Shown here in pieces: positions 26,642 to 35,076 of a stretch of DNA of 64,000 nt. Under the pieces are notes generated by a model that saw only the letters and a list, made by a program, of their open reading frames with translations, ran no database searches and was not told the DNA's origin. This stretch comes from Caryophanon latum (GTDB lineage: Bacteria > Bacillota > Bacilli > Bacillales_A > Planococcaceae), in NCBI RefSeq assembly GCF_001700325.1, contig NZ_MATO01000029.1, positions 1-64,000 on the forward strand, given 5' to 3'. A program made the position numbers and the translations under genes. Numbering within the stretch: position 1 is the first letter of the stretch; every line of letters begins with the position of its first letter.

Positions 26642-28525
26642 ATGACCACTACTCAACAGCTAAAAAAAGAGCACATACTCGTCACGACGTTAAAGGCATA
26701 CGGTGAGCTATTGCTTGCAATCATCGTCGGCGTACTCATTTTATTCGCCTGGCGCATGGATCTCGTCGGCTTAGAAACAGCAGCCATTTTAACGTACATC
26801 GCCGCCTTTTTCCTCGGAGGCTACACGAAAGCAAAAAGCGGCATTTTAAAAGGCGTGCGCGAGCGTAAATTAAACGTCGAAATTTTAATGATTCTCGCAG
26901 CAGTTGGCGCAAGTCTCACAGGTTACTGGACAGAAGGGGCGCTCCTCATTTTCATCTTTGCGATTAGCGGTGCATTTGAAACGCTCATTTTACGCAAAAG
27001 TCAAAAAGATTTATCTGCACTCATTCAATTACAGCCACAAGAAGCGGCACTCGTACGCGGTGGTTTTGCGCCGATTATGATTCCAGTAAAAGACTTAACG
27101 ATTGGCGATCACATTTTAGTAAAGCCTGGCGAGCGCATTCCCGTTGACGGTCATATTTTTAAAGGCTACGCGACGATTGATGAATCTGCACTAAGCGGTG
27201 AATCGATGCCGCTTCATAAAGAAACAGGCGATGCAGTATTCGCCGGTACGATGAACTTGCACAATGCGGTGACGGTCGTCGTTTCTAAAAAAGCAGACGA
27301 CACTGTATTTCAACAAATTTTAACGTTAATGGAGCGCGCGAAAAACGACAAAGCACCTGCCCAATTGCTGCTTGAGCGCATTGAGCAACGTTACGTGCAA
27401 GTCGTGTTACTCGTCGTCGGCATTATGATGTTTTTACCAATATTACTGCTCGACTGGTCGTTTGAGACGTCCTTTTATCGCGCGATGGTGCTGCTCGTCA
27501 TTGCATCACCGAGCGCACTTGTCGCATCGATTATGCCCGCAACGCTTGCCGCTATTTCCGTAAGCGCGAAGCAAGGTATTTTATTTAAAGGTGGCAGTCA
27601 TTTCGATACGTTAAGTCGCGTGCGCCAAATCGTCTTTGATAAAACAGGCACGCTGACGATGAGCGCACCGAAAGTTGTTGATGTCGTCGTTGCAAAAGGC
27701 GAAAATAAAGATGACACGCTGCGACTGCTCGGGGCAATTGAAAGTAAATCGAATCACCCACTCGCTGAAGCACTCGTGAAGGAGCTATCGATTCGCTACA
27801 CATTAACGTATGAAGCATTAACAGTTGAGGAAATTGCAGGGCAAGGGTTGATCGCTCATACGACGACGCGCTCGTTTCGTGTCGGCAATGAAGCATTCGT
27901 CGGCGAGCACGCAGCTGAGGCATTTTTAAAGCAGCATAACATCGATGCGCGCGGTAAAACATTCGTCTTTTTAGAGGAGGACGGTGTATTACTCGCCGTT
28001 GCATCGCTACAAGACCCGATTCGACCGGAAGCAACGATGGCGATTTCACAGTTAAAAGCACTTGGCATTAAGCCTGTCATGCTTACCGGTGACAATGAGC
28101 ATGCTGCACAAAGCGTCGCTGAAATGGTTGGCATCGCGCACATCGAAGCAAATAAACGCCCAGAGGAAAAAGCGGCATACATCGAGGCACAGCAGCACGT
28201 CGCAATGGTCGGTGACGGCATTAATGACGCCCCTGCCCTGGCGCTTGCGGACGTCGGCATTGCGATGGGTAAAGGTACGGCAGTCGCACTCGAAACAGCG
28301 AACGTTGCGTTAATGGAAAACGATTTGCGCAAGCTCGTCCAAGCGATCACACTGAGCCGCAAATTACAGCGCATCATTACGCAAAATCTCGCTGTATCGG
28401 TCATCGTCATTACGCTTTTAATTGGCACGAACTATTTACAACTGTTAAATTTACCGTTTAGCGTATTACTACATGAGCTAAGCGTGCTGTTCGTCATTTT
28501 AAACGGCTTACGCATGCTGAAATAA
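26642..28525 (+). CDS. P1B-type ATPase paralogue with degenerate metal-site motifs
   Basis: 627-residue heavy-metal-type P-ATPase. The catalytic parts are intact: ALSGES (actuator), phosphorylation site DKTGTLT, SNHPLAEAL (N domain) and GDGINDAP. The transmembrane metal motif SPC of the P1B-4 class is SPS here (Ser291), and the C-terminal HEG(S/G)T motif is HELSV (611-615). It is a clear paralogue of the next gene, which keeps both. No N-terminal metal-binding domain. TTGGAGGGATC precedes the ATG. It may transport a different substrate, or have lost transport while keeping ATPase folding. Closed by its own terminator. Confidence 0.85.
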   Translation: MTTTQQLKKEHILVTTLKAYGELLLAIIVGVLILFAWRMDLVGLETAAILTYIAAFFLGGYTKAKSGILKGVRERKLNVEILMILAAVGASLTGYWTEGALLIFIFAISGAFETLILRKSQKDLSALIQLQPQEAALVRGGFAPIMIPVKDLTIGDHILVKPGERIPVDGHIFKGYATIDESALSGESMPLHKETGDAVFAGTMNLHNAVTVVVSKKADDTVFQQILTLMERAKNDKAPAQLLLERIEQRYVQVVLLVVGIMMFLPILLLDWSFETSFYRAMVLLVIASPSALVASIMPATLAAISVSAKQGILFKGGSHFDTLSRVRQIVFDKTGTLTMSAPKVVDVVVAKGENKDDTLRLLGAIESKSNHPLAEALVKELSIRYTLTYEALTVEEIAGQGLIAHTTTRSFRVGNEAFVGEHAAEAFLKQHNIDARGKTFVFLEEDGVLLAVASLQDPIRPEATMAISQLKALGIKPVMLTGDNEHAAQSVAEMVGIAHIEANKRPEEKAAYIEAQQHVAMVGDGINDAPALALADVGIAMGKGTAVALETANVALMENDLRKLVQAITLSRKLQRIITQNLAVSVIVITLLIGTNYLQLLNLPFSVLLHELSVLFVILNGLRMLK

Positions 28526-28532
28526 ATATATG

Positions 28533-28564
28533 AGGAGATGTGTGTAACGCACATCTCCTTTTTT
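28533..28564 (+). terminator. Terminator after the first P-type ATPase gene
   Basis: 10-bp stem AGGAGATGTG/CACATCTCCT (28533-28559) followed by a T run, so the two ATPase genes are separate transcription units. Confidence 0.82.
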
Positions 28565-28622
28565 CGTTCGGCAAAGACACTAAAAAATAATACATAATCC
28601 TTCCATTTCACTGTTAACTAGA

Positions 28623-28637
28623 TTATAATAATTATAA
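28623..28637. promoter_or_regulatory. PerR box of pfeT
   Basis: TTATAATAATTATAA is an exact match to the PerR consensus TTATAATNATTATAA. Confidence 0.88.
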
Positions 28638-28659
28638 ATTAAAAATAACTATAATAAAG

Positions 28660-28678
28660 GATAATGATAATCATTTAC
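28660..28678. promoter_or_regulatory. Fur box of pfeT
   Basis: GATAATGATAATCATTTAC matches the 19-base Fur consensus GATAATGATAATCATTATC at 17 positions. It lies 23 bases downstream of the PerR box and 19 bases before the pfeT start codon, downstream of a candidate -10 TATAAT at 28650-28655. Confidence 0.82.
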
Positions 28679-28697
28679 AATGAAATGGAGGGTTTAC

Positions 28698-30578
28698 ATG
28701 CAATTACATAATCGAGAATACTTATCATTAAATGAGAATATAAAAGCGTACGGTGAATTGCTCGCCGCAGCTGTTTCTGGCATTTTAATCGTCGTTGCTT
28801 GGCTATTACAAACAAATGGTGTTGAACAATTATCGATTTTCACGTACATCGCCGCCTTTTTAATCGGTGGCTATGCAAAAGCGAAGGAAGGTATTACCGA
28901 AACGTTTCGTGAAAAAAAATTAAACGTCGAAATGCTCATGATCTTCGCTGCACTTGGCGCATGTATTACTGGCTACTGGGCAGAAGGTGCACTGCTCATT
29001 TTCATTTTTGCCGTAAGTGGTGGCTTAGAGGCGTACGCACTGAGCAAAAGTGAAAAGGAATTATCCGCGCTTGTCGAGCTACAGCCACAGGAGGCGACGC
29101 GCGTTATTGGCGACATGCACAAAACAGTTGCTGTAAGCACGCTACACATTGGCGATATCGTTCTCGTAAAGCCTGGTGAACGCGTGCCAATTGACGGTGA
29201 AGTACTAACAGGTCGCTCGTCTATCGATGAAGCAGCACTAAGCGGTGAAGCTGTACCGATTGTGAAGGAAGTCGGCGATGCGGTATTTGCTGGCACGATG
29301 AACATTAACGGTGCGCTAACGATTCGCGTAACAGCAGAAGCAAGTAATACCGTATTCCAGCAAATTGTCACGCTCGTTGAACAAGCACAGCACGACAAAG
29401 CACCGACGCAGCAGTTCATCGAAAAATTTGAAGAACGCTACGTGCAAGCGGTGTTAATCATCGTCGGCGTCATGATGTTTTTACCGGTGTTTTTATTTGA
29501 TTGGTCGTATGAAACCGCGTTTTACCGTGCGATGGTATTACTCGTTGTTGCGTCACCGTGTGCACTCGTTGCCGCAGTTATGCCTGCAACACTTGCCGCT
29601 ATTTCATCAGGCGCAAAGCAAGGCATTTTATTTAAAGGTGGGCAGCATTTCGAACAGCTTAGTCGCATTGAGCGCATCGTTTTCGATAAAACTGGCACGC
29701 TGACGATCGGGCAACCTGTCGTTGTTGACTTTGCCGTTGATGCGAGCGCAAATGAGCTTGATATGCTTCAGCTGCTCGGCACGATCGAAAAACAGTCGCA
29801 CCACCCGCTCGCTCAAGCAATTGTGAACTACGCAGAGGAACGAACTACGCTGCACATGAGCGACGTAACGATGGAAGACATTCCAGGATTCGGCTTACGC
29901 GCAACGCATGATGGACACACATACGACGTCGGCAAAGCAGATTTCGTCGGCAGAGACAACGCGATGAGCTTTTTACAAACATATGGTATTGATCCAACAG
30001 GTAAAACACTCGTCTTTTTAGCGAATGAGCAGCGCATTTTAGCAGCCGCTGCCCTGCAAGATACGGTGCGTGATGAAGCGGCTGACGCAATCGCCGCACT
30101 AAAGAAACACAAAATTACACCGGTCATGCTTACAGGCGATAACGAGCTTGCCGCAGCAGCTGTTGCGAAAGAGCTCGGCTTAACGGAAGTTGTTGCAAAC
30201 TGTTTGCCACAAACGAAGGCGGAATACATTCAAGCGCACGAGCATATCGCAATGGTCGGTGACGGCATTAATGACGCTCCTGCACTTGCGCTTGCAGACG
30301 TCGGCATTGCGATGGGCAAAGGCACAGCGGTAGCCCTGCAAACAGCTGACGTTGCACTTATGCAAAACGACTTACGCAAAATCGAGCGTGCTGTGCGCAT
30401 GAGTAAAAAATTACAGCGCATCGTGAAGCAGAACATTATTTTTTCAGTGACTGTCATTGCACTGCTCGTGTTGTCGAACTTTTTACAAATCGTCAATTTA
30501 CCACTCGGCGTTATCGGACATGAAGGTAGCACCATTTTAGTTATTTTAAATGGACTGCGCATGCTTCGAACAAATTAA
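28698..30578 (+). CDS. pfeT: Ferrous iron efflux P1B-4 ATPase PfeT (ZosA family)
   Basis: 626-residue P-ATPase. Metal motifs of class P1B-4 are intact: SPC (Cys288) and HEGST (608-612). Catalytic motifs ALSGEA, DKTGTLT, HHPLAQA and GDGINDAP are present; no N-terminal metal domain. In B. subtilis the PerR-repressed, Fur-influenced member (PfeT, formerly ZosA/YkvW) exports Fe2+ and protects against iron overload during peroxide stress. The combination of motif class with PerR and Fur boxes supports the same role. Start is the ATG at 28698 after TGGAGGG; an ATG at 28680 lies upstream of that site. Confidence 0.88.
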   Translation: MQLHNREYLSLNENIKAYGELLAAAVSGILIVVAWLLQTNGVEQLSIFTYIAAFLIGGYAKAKEGITETFREKKLNVEMLMIFAALGACITGYWAEGALLIFIFAVSGGLEAYALSKSEKELSALVELQPQEATRVIGDMHKTVAVSTLHIGDIVLVKPGERVPIDGEVLTGRSSIDEAALSGEAVPIVKEVGDAVFAGTMNINGALTIRVTAEASNTVFQQIVTLVEQAQHDKAPTQQFIEKFEERYVQAVLIIVGVMMFLPVFLFDWSYETAFYRAMVLLVVASPCALVAAVMPATLAAISSGAKQGILFKGGQHFEQLSRIERIVFDKTGTLTIGQPVVVDFAVDASANELDMLQLLGTIEKQSHHPLAQAIVNYAEERTTLHMSDVTMEDIPGFGLRATHDGHTYDVGKADFVGRDNAMSFLQTYGIDPTGKTLVFLANEQRILAAAALQDTVRDEAADAIAALKKHKITPVMLTGDNELAAAAVAKELGLTEVVANCLPQTKAEYIQAHEHIAMVGDGINDAPALALADVGIAMGKGTAVALQTADVALMQNDLRKIERAVRMSKKLQRIVKQNIIFSVTVIALLVLSNFLQIVNLPLGVIGHEGSTILVILNGLRMLRTN

Positions 30579-30592
30579 CAAATAAAGAAGGA

Positions 30593-30639
30593 ATCCCCCT
30601 TTGTGCAGTCGAATAATTGCATAAAGGGGGATGTTTTTT
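30593..30639 (+). terminator. Terminator of pfeT that contains the Shine-Dalgarno of the next gene
   Basis: 15-bp stem ATCCCCCTTTGTGCA (30593-30607) with 30618-30632, one G-U pair, 10-base loop, followed by G and six T residues that run straight into the ATG at 30640. The ribosome site AAAGGGGG (30623-30630) is inside the 3' arm. Confidence 0.8.
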
Positions 30640-31026
30640 ATGAATGAACGTTTTAACAAAGGGATGGAGACGATGCGTCAATACGTCTCAGAGGAAGAAT
30701 TACAGCAAATGGTATCAAATGATGCACTCGCTCATATCGCGCCAGATTTGCGTAAACTGATTGTCGAATATGCATACGGCGATATTTATAGCCGCGGTGA
30801 GCTTGATGCGAAGGAGCGCGCACTCGTTGTCATTTCAACAGTCGTGACGCAAGGGGCTGCTCCGCAAACGAAAACGCATATTAAACGTGGTTTATACGCG
30901 GGCTTAACAGAGGCACAAATTGTCGAGGCGATTTTACAGCTCGCTCCGTACATCGGCTTCCCGCGCGTACAAAATGCCTTAACGCTCGCTTCAGAAGTAT
31001 TCGCCGCGCAGCAACAAAACGTATAA
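30640..31026 (+). CDS. Carboxymuconolactone decarboxylase family protein
   Basis: 128-residue CMD/AhpD-like alpha-helical protein. Core motif LDAKERALVVISTVVTQGAA ... THIKRGLYAGLTEAQIVEAI is the family signature, but the AhpD CxxC redox pair is absent; there is no cysteine in the protein, so it is of the non-thiol (decarboxylase-like) branch. Start ATG at 30640; its ribosome site lies in the stem of the upstream terminator, so translation or readthrough may be controlled there. Substrate unknown. Confidence 0.82.
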   Translation: MNERFNKGMETMRQYVSEEELQQMVSNDALAHIAPDLRKLIVEYAYGDIYSRGELDAKERALVVISTVVTQGAAPQTKTHIKRGLYAGLTEAQIVEAILQLAPYIGFPRVQNALTLASEVFAAQQQNV

Positions 31027-31028
31027 AA

Positions 31029-31062
31029 AAAGGGAGCGTGCTGCAATGAGCATGCTCCCTTT
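31029..31062. terminator. Bidirectional terminator
   Basis: 14-bp stem AAAGGGAGCGTGCT (31029-31042 with 31049-31062), between convergent genes. Confidence 0.85.
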
Positions 31063-31066
31063 CATA

Positions 31067-31999
31067 TTAATAAAACGTTGGTGATTTACTGTCAGCTCGT
31101 ACTTCTTTTACGTTTTTACGCTTTTGCATCGTCGCGTTAATGATGCCGCCGATAATTAAAATCATGCCCGTAAAATATAGCCAAAGCATGAGAACAATTA
31201 CACCACCGATACTGCCGTAAGTCGCCGTATAATTACCAAAGTTGCTAATGTAAATTGAGAAGCCGTACGTTAACGCAAACCATGCGACTGTCGCAAATGT
31301 CGCGCCAATGAAAACACTCGTCACACGAATGCGCGGGTTTGTGTTCGGCACAATCCAATACATTAAGTTCATGACAACGAAAATGAGGACGATCGGTAAC
31401 ACGAAGCGTACGACGTTCCAAATTTCATTAAAGCGCTCGCTCAAATTAAATGTCGTTACCATGAAGTCACCAATTTGCTGACCGAATACTGGTAGTACGA
31501 GCGCTACTAATATAATCGCGACGAACGACACGGTGAAAATAAGCGACCATACACGATTCATTATGCCAGGCTTCGCTTTTACGTCATATGCTTTGTTCAA
31601 TGCTTTCATGAGCGCATCGACACCTTTAGACGCCGACCAAATCGTCCCTAAAATACCGATTGACAGTAAGCCGCCACTTTGGTTCGTTAACACTTCCTGT
31701 AGCACACCTGAAATGAGCGAATACACTTCTGGCGGCATGACGTCATCTAAAAACTCATACATTGCTTGTTCATCTAAATTTAAAAACGGTAATAATGTAA
31801 CTAAAAAAATGAGAAGCGGGAAGAAGGATAATAGGAAAAAGTAAGCTAGCTGTGCGCCGAGTGAGCCGATATCTACCGCTTTGACGCGCAAAATGAAGTC
31901 TTGAATGACACCTTTTGTCGTCGTAATATCTATTTTCGCTTCATCTGGTGCTGCAATTTCCATCACCGTTGCAACGATGCCTTGTTTCTTCTGTGCCAT
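31067..31999 (-). CDS. YihY/UPF0761 (BrkB-like) membrane protein
   Basis: 310-residue protein with six membrane segments. Family hallmarks: AQLAYFFLLSFFPLLIF in the first helix, SASKGVDALMKALNKAYDV in the middle and TYGSIGGVIVLMLWLYF near the end. The family was once misnamed ribonuclease BN; the function is unknown, with a proposed transport role. ATG follows GGGTGGAAGG. Followed on the same strand by the shared terminator at 31029; preceded by the YtxH-like gene 25 bases upstream, probably cotranscribed. Confidence 0.85.
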   Translation of the reverse strand: MAQKKQGIVATVMEIAAPDEAKIDITTTKGVIQDFILRVKAVDIGSLGAQLAYFFLLSFFPLLIFLVTLLPFLNLDEQAMYEFLDDVMPPEVYSLISGVLQEVLTNQSGGLLSIGILGTIWSASKGVDALMKALNKAYDVKAKPGIMNRVWSLIFTVSFVAIILVALVLPVFGQQIGDFMVTTFNLSERFNEIWNVVRFVLPIVLIFVVMNLMYWIVPNTNPRIRVTSVFIGATFATVAWFALTYGFSIYISNFGNYTATYGSIGGVIVLMLWLYFTGMILIIGGIINATMQKRKNVKEVRADSKSPTFY

Positions 32000-32023
32000 A
32001 TACCTTCCACCCTTCTAACGCGT

Positions 32024-32368
32024 TTAGTTTGCTCCGTTTGTCGTTTCATCTTTTGCGAATGCTTTTTGCGTATCGCCGACCATCGCTTGAATTGTTTCTG
32101 GCAAACCTTTTAACTGATCTGCATTTTCAACAAGCTTCGTAATGCTCGTTTGCGCTGTGTCGTATAACGATTGCGCTTGTTCAATTTTACCTTCGACCAT
32201 TTGCATTAACTCGTCGCGATTTTGCGCATAATATTTCACGCGCTCTGACGTCGTTTTCACCGTCGCCACTGTTGATTCACGTGTCGCACGGTCAAACATA
32301 CTCACAATCCCACCAATAATCGCACCTGCAATAACTGCTTTGAAAAGTTTATTTTGCCCCATAGTCAT
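32024..32368 (-). CDS. YtxH-domain protein
   Basis: 114-residue protein with one N-terminal hydrophobic segment (AVIAGAIIGGIVSMF) followed by a long amphipathic helical region, the YtxH pattern seen in Bacillales stress proteins. AGGAGG is 5 bases before the first ATG (32368) and 11 before a second in-frame ATG two codons in; either may be used. Upstream of and probably cotranscribed with the YihY-family gene. Function unknown. Confidence 0.7.
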   Translation of the reverse strand: MTMGQNKLFKAVIAGAIIGGIVSMFDRATRESTVATVKTTSERVKYYAQNRDELMQMVEGKIEQAQSLYDTAQTSITKLVENADQLKGLPETIQAMVGDTQKAFAKDETTNGAN

Positions 32369-32622
32369 CTTCTCCTCCTGCTTCTAATAAAAGCTATTCC
32401 CTAAAATATGCGGCAATAACCGCCTACAATTCCATTTTATCGAAAAACTTCCAAAGTGCAAAGTCGCATACCCGTTCAGTAGTTGACTTTTCAACATGAA
32501 AATGAAAAGATGGAAGTATTCTGGTTCAATTATCTTTTATAAAAAGCAAAAAGCAGGGAAATCCTGCCTCGACGCAAAGAGCAACATAAGCCAGTATTCT
32601 AGCAAACGGAGGGAACTATCGT

Positions 32623-32844
32623 ATGGATTTAACAACACCATCAAAAGAAAATGTCATTTACATGATCGACCAAATGAAAGATAAATTACGTATGGTAAAC
32701 GTAGATGCGATGAAGTCTGAAAATTTCAGCGAAGAGCAATACGAGGACTTACTTTATTTATACAACATGGTAATGAAGCGCGATACGTTTAGCCCAAGCG
32801 AAATGCAAGCAATTGTCGCAGAGCTTGGTTCATTACGTAAATAA
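32623..32844 (+). CDS. yfkK: DUF1128/UPF0435 protein (YfkK)
   Basis: 73-residue protein beginning [20 protein letters not shown], matching UPF0435 (YfkK of B. subtilis): [10 protein letters not shown] and [22 protein letters not shown] are the conserved parts. CGGAGGG precedes the ATG. Function unknown. Followed by a 15-bp terminator stem. Confidence 0.88.
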   Translation: MDLTTPSKENVIYMIDQMKDKLRMVNVDAMKSENFSEEQYEDLLYLYNMVMKRDTFSPSEMQAIVAELGSLRK

Positions 32845-32853
32845 CATGCATAA

Positions 32854-32901
32854 AAAAACGCTAGAGCAGACGAATCATTTCGCCGTTGCTCTAGCGTTTT
32901 T
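32854..32901. terminator. Bidirectional terminator after yfkK
   Basis: Stem AAAAACGCTAGAGCA with complement to 32901 and an 18-base loop; A and T runs on both strands, so it also serves psuG. Confidence 0.82.
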
Positions 32902-32966
32902 ACATGTTTTGCTTTCATTCGTTACGGGCGCTACTTTTCGCTAGCTCGCGATACGCATATTCGAGC

Positions 32967-33875
32967 TTATTTTTGTAACGCTACTGCGATCGCCGCGCCA
33001 ATTTTCGCATTGTTTTTCACTAATGCGATGTTCGCGTCTAGCGATTTTCCTTCTGTTAACTCTTTTACTTTGCCTAGCAAAAACGGTGTGACATTTTTGC
33101 CTGTAATACCTTGTGCGTCCGCTTCGGCAAGTGCTTTTTGAATAATGTCGTTTATAAACGTCGCGTCCATTGCATCTGCTTGTGGAATTGGATTTGCAAT
33201 TACCGCACCACCACGTAAGTTTAAATCCCATTTCGCACGCATCATGCTCGCCACTTCTTCAGCTGAATCAGCGCGGAAATTAACAGTGAAGTCCGACTCA
33301 CGCGTGTAAAACGCTGGCAATACGTCCGTACCGTAGCCAATTACTGGCACACCTTTCGTTTCTAAATATTCAAGCGTTAAACCGATATCTAAAATTGATT
33401 TTGCCCCCGCACATACGACCGCTACGTTCGTCATCGACAACTCCTCTAAATCCGCTGAAATGTCCATCGTCGTTTCTGCCCCGCGGTGAACGCCACCGAT
33501 ACCACCTGTTACGAACAGTTCAATGCCAGCAAGCTCTGCACAAATCATCGTCGCTGCAACAGTTGTCGCACCGATTTTTTTCGTCGCCAGTAAGTAGCCG
33601 ATATCACGGCGAGATGCTTTTGCGACGTTTGCTGCGTTGCCGAACATTTCTAATTCGTCTTCTGATAAACCGATTTTAATTTTGCCGTCGATCAATGCGA
33701 TTGTTGCTGGCACTGCGCCATTATCGCGAATAATTTGCTCGACCTCGCGCGCTGTTTGTACGTTTTGTGGGTAAGGCATGCCGTGTGAAATAATTGTTGA
33801 CTCAAGCGCAACGACCGGTAGCCCTTGCTCCTTTGCTTGCTGTACTTCCTCTGAATAAACGATGTATTGTTGCAT
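32967..33875 (-). CDS. psuG: Pseudouridine-5'-phosphate glycosidase
   Basis: 302-residue enzyme that splits pseudouridine 5'-phosphate into uracil and ribose 5-phosphate. Conserved segments: [39 protein letters not shown] (catalytic Lys region), [12 protein letters not shown] and [10 protein letters not shown]. The ATG at 33875 has GGAGG 9 bases upstream, inside the end of psuK; the frame's earlier ATGs fall in psuK. One-base gap from the psuK stop, so cotranscribed with the kinase that supplies its substrate. Confidence 0.93.
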   Translation of the reverse strand: MQQYIVYSEEVQQAKEQGLPVVALESTIISHGMPYPQNVQTAREVEQIIRDNGAVPATIALIDGKIKIGLSEDELEMFGNAANVAKASRRDIGYLLATKKIGATTVAATMICAELAGIELFVTGGIGGVHRGAETTMDISADLEELSMTNVAVVCAGAKSILDIGLTLEYLETKGVPVIGYGTDVLPAFYTRESDFTVNFRADSAEEVASMMRAKWDLNLRGGAVIANPIPQADAMDATFINDIIQKALAEADAQGITGKNVTPFLLGKVKELTEGKSLDANIALVKNNAKIGAAIAVALQK

Positions 33876-33876
33876 A

Positions 33877-34968
33877 TTAGTTTGCCTCCGTATGAAGTTG
33901 ATTTTTCGTAATATTTTTTCGCACTGTATGCGTTGATTGAATCGTTTCACGTGCGTTCGTCATTGCTAACTGCAGCGTTTCGTCTAGCGTTTGTTCTGCT
34001 AAAATGCCGTAAATGAATGCCGCAACAAACGCATCACCTGCACCTGTTACATCGACGACTTGCTCGACTGCTTCAATATCCTTCGTTAGCACATCACCAC
34101 TCGCAGCTCGCAGCCATACTTTTTCGCTGCCGTTTGTAATGACGACATTTTCGACGCCGCGCTGCTGAATGTGCTGCAACGCCTGTTCAAACTGCGCGTC
34201 TTCATACAAACTGTAGCCAACAAGAGATTCCGCCTCATCTCGATTGCACATAAGCCACGTAATGCCGGTGAAATCATCTGGCAAATTCGCCATTTTCGGT
34301 GACGATACTGGCACGGCAATGAGCGGTATGCGATGCACTGTCGCAACTTGCTGCAAATACGCAATCGTTTCTTTCGGACAGTTTAAATCCGCAACGATAT
34401 ATTTTGCATGGATAAATAGCTGCTCATGCTTTTGTACTAGCGCTTCTGTTAACATGTCGTAAATGTCCATATCGGCCGCTGCTAGCACTAAGTCACCTGC
34501 TTCATTTAAAACGGCTGTGTACGTGCCTGTTTGATGCGTCGATAATTTTTCGACAGCTGCAACATTCATATATGGCTTACTTTGCTCTTCAATCATTGCC
34601 CACGCCGCATCGTCACCCGCGACGGTTATGAGACGCACGGATTCACCTAAACGTCCTAAGTTTTCCGCAATGTTTCGTGCGACACCGCCGACTGTTTCTT
34701 CAGACGTTGCCGGGTTCGACGTCGCCATATGCAATGCGCCGCGAATATGAATTTTACGATCGACGTTTGCCCCGCCAATACATACGATATGTTTTGCCTC
34801 CGGGAATACGTAAGCGCGCCCGAGTAGCTTGCCATCTTTCATGCACGCTGACAAAATGTTTGCTACTGCTGGGCGCGACATGTTGAGCTGCTGTGCCATT
34901 TCCTGCTGAGATAAAAATGGATTTTGACGCAGTAGCTCGAGTACGCGCTGCTCTTTTTCATTCATCAT
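33877..34968 (-). CDS. psuK: Pseudouridine kinase with N-terminal helix-turn-helix
   Basis: 363-residue PfkB-family kinase. Residues 1-55 form a winged helix ([20 protein letters not shown]), followed by the ribokinase fold: [11 protein letters not shown] at the start, [11 protein letters not shown] substrate site and catalytic [10 protein letters not shown]. Phosphorylates pseudouridine before PsuG cleavage. Start is the ATG at 34968 with GGAG 7 bases upstream. The fused DNA-binding domain suggests that it also represses its own operon; a paired operator-like repeat lies on the promoter at 34981-35013. Confidence 0.9.
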   Translation of the reverse strand: MMNEKEQRVLELLRQNPFLSQQEMAQQLNMSRPAVANILSACMKDGKLLGRAYVFPEAKHIVCIGGANVDRKIHIRGALHMATSNPATSEETVGGVARNIAENLGRLGESVRLITVAGDDAAWAMIEEQSKPYMNVAAVEKLSTHQTGTYTAVLNEAGDLVLAAADMDIYDMLTEALVQKHEQLFIHAKYIVADLNCPKETIAYLQQVATVHRIPLIAVPVSSPKMANLPDDFTGITWLMCNRDEAESLVGYSLYEDAQFEQALQHIQQRGVENVVITNGSEKVWLRAASGDVLTKDIEAVEQVVDVTGAGDAFVAAFIYGILAEQTLDETLQLAMTNARETIQSTHTVRKNITKNQLHTEAN

Positions 34969-34980
34969 CCACCAGCTCCA

Positions 34981-35025
34981 TAAACTTTTGTTTAACACTT
35001 TAAACTTTTGTTTGGAAAATGTCAA
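34981..35025 (-). promoter_or_regulatory. psuKG promoter with paired operator-like repeats
   Basis: On the minus strand TTGACA (35025-35020), 17-base spacer, TAAAGT (35002-34997). The 13-mer TAAACTTTTGTTT occurs twice, at 34981-34993 and 35001-35013, exactly 20 bp apart; each copy has AAAC/GTTT inverted half-sites. One copy fills the -35/-10 spacer and the other covers the expected transcription start. Confidence 0.7.
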
Positions 35026-35034
35026 GTAAACGTG

Positions 35035-35076
35035 AAAAAACACGATACAAAGCAGCTGCTTTGTATCGTGTTTTTT
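35035..35076. terminator. Terminator after motB (perfect 42-bp palindrome)
   Basis: 21 bases (35035-35055) are followed directly by their exact complement (35056-35076); the T-tract arm overlaps the motB stop codon. Minus-strand terminator of motAB. Confidence 0.88.

Noticed and set aside
35035-35076. Perfect 42-bp palindrome, considered as a mobile element end or origin
   Set aside because: Position at the motB stop and the T-tract make it an ordinary terminator.
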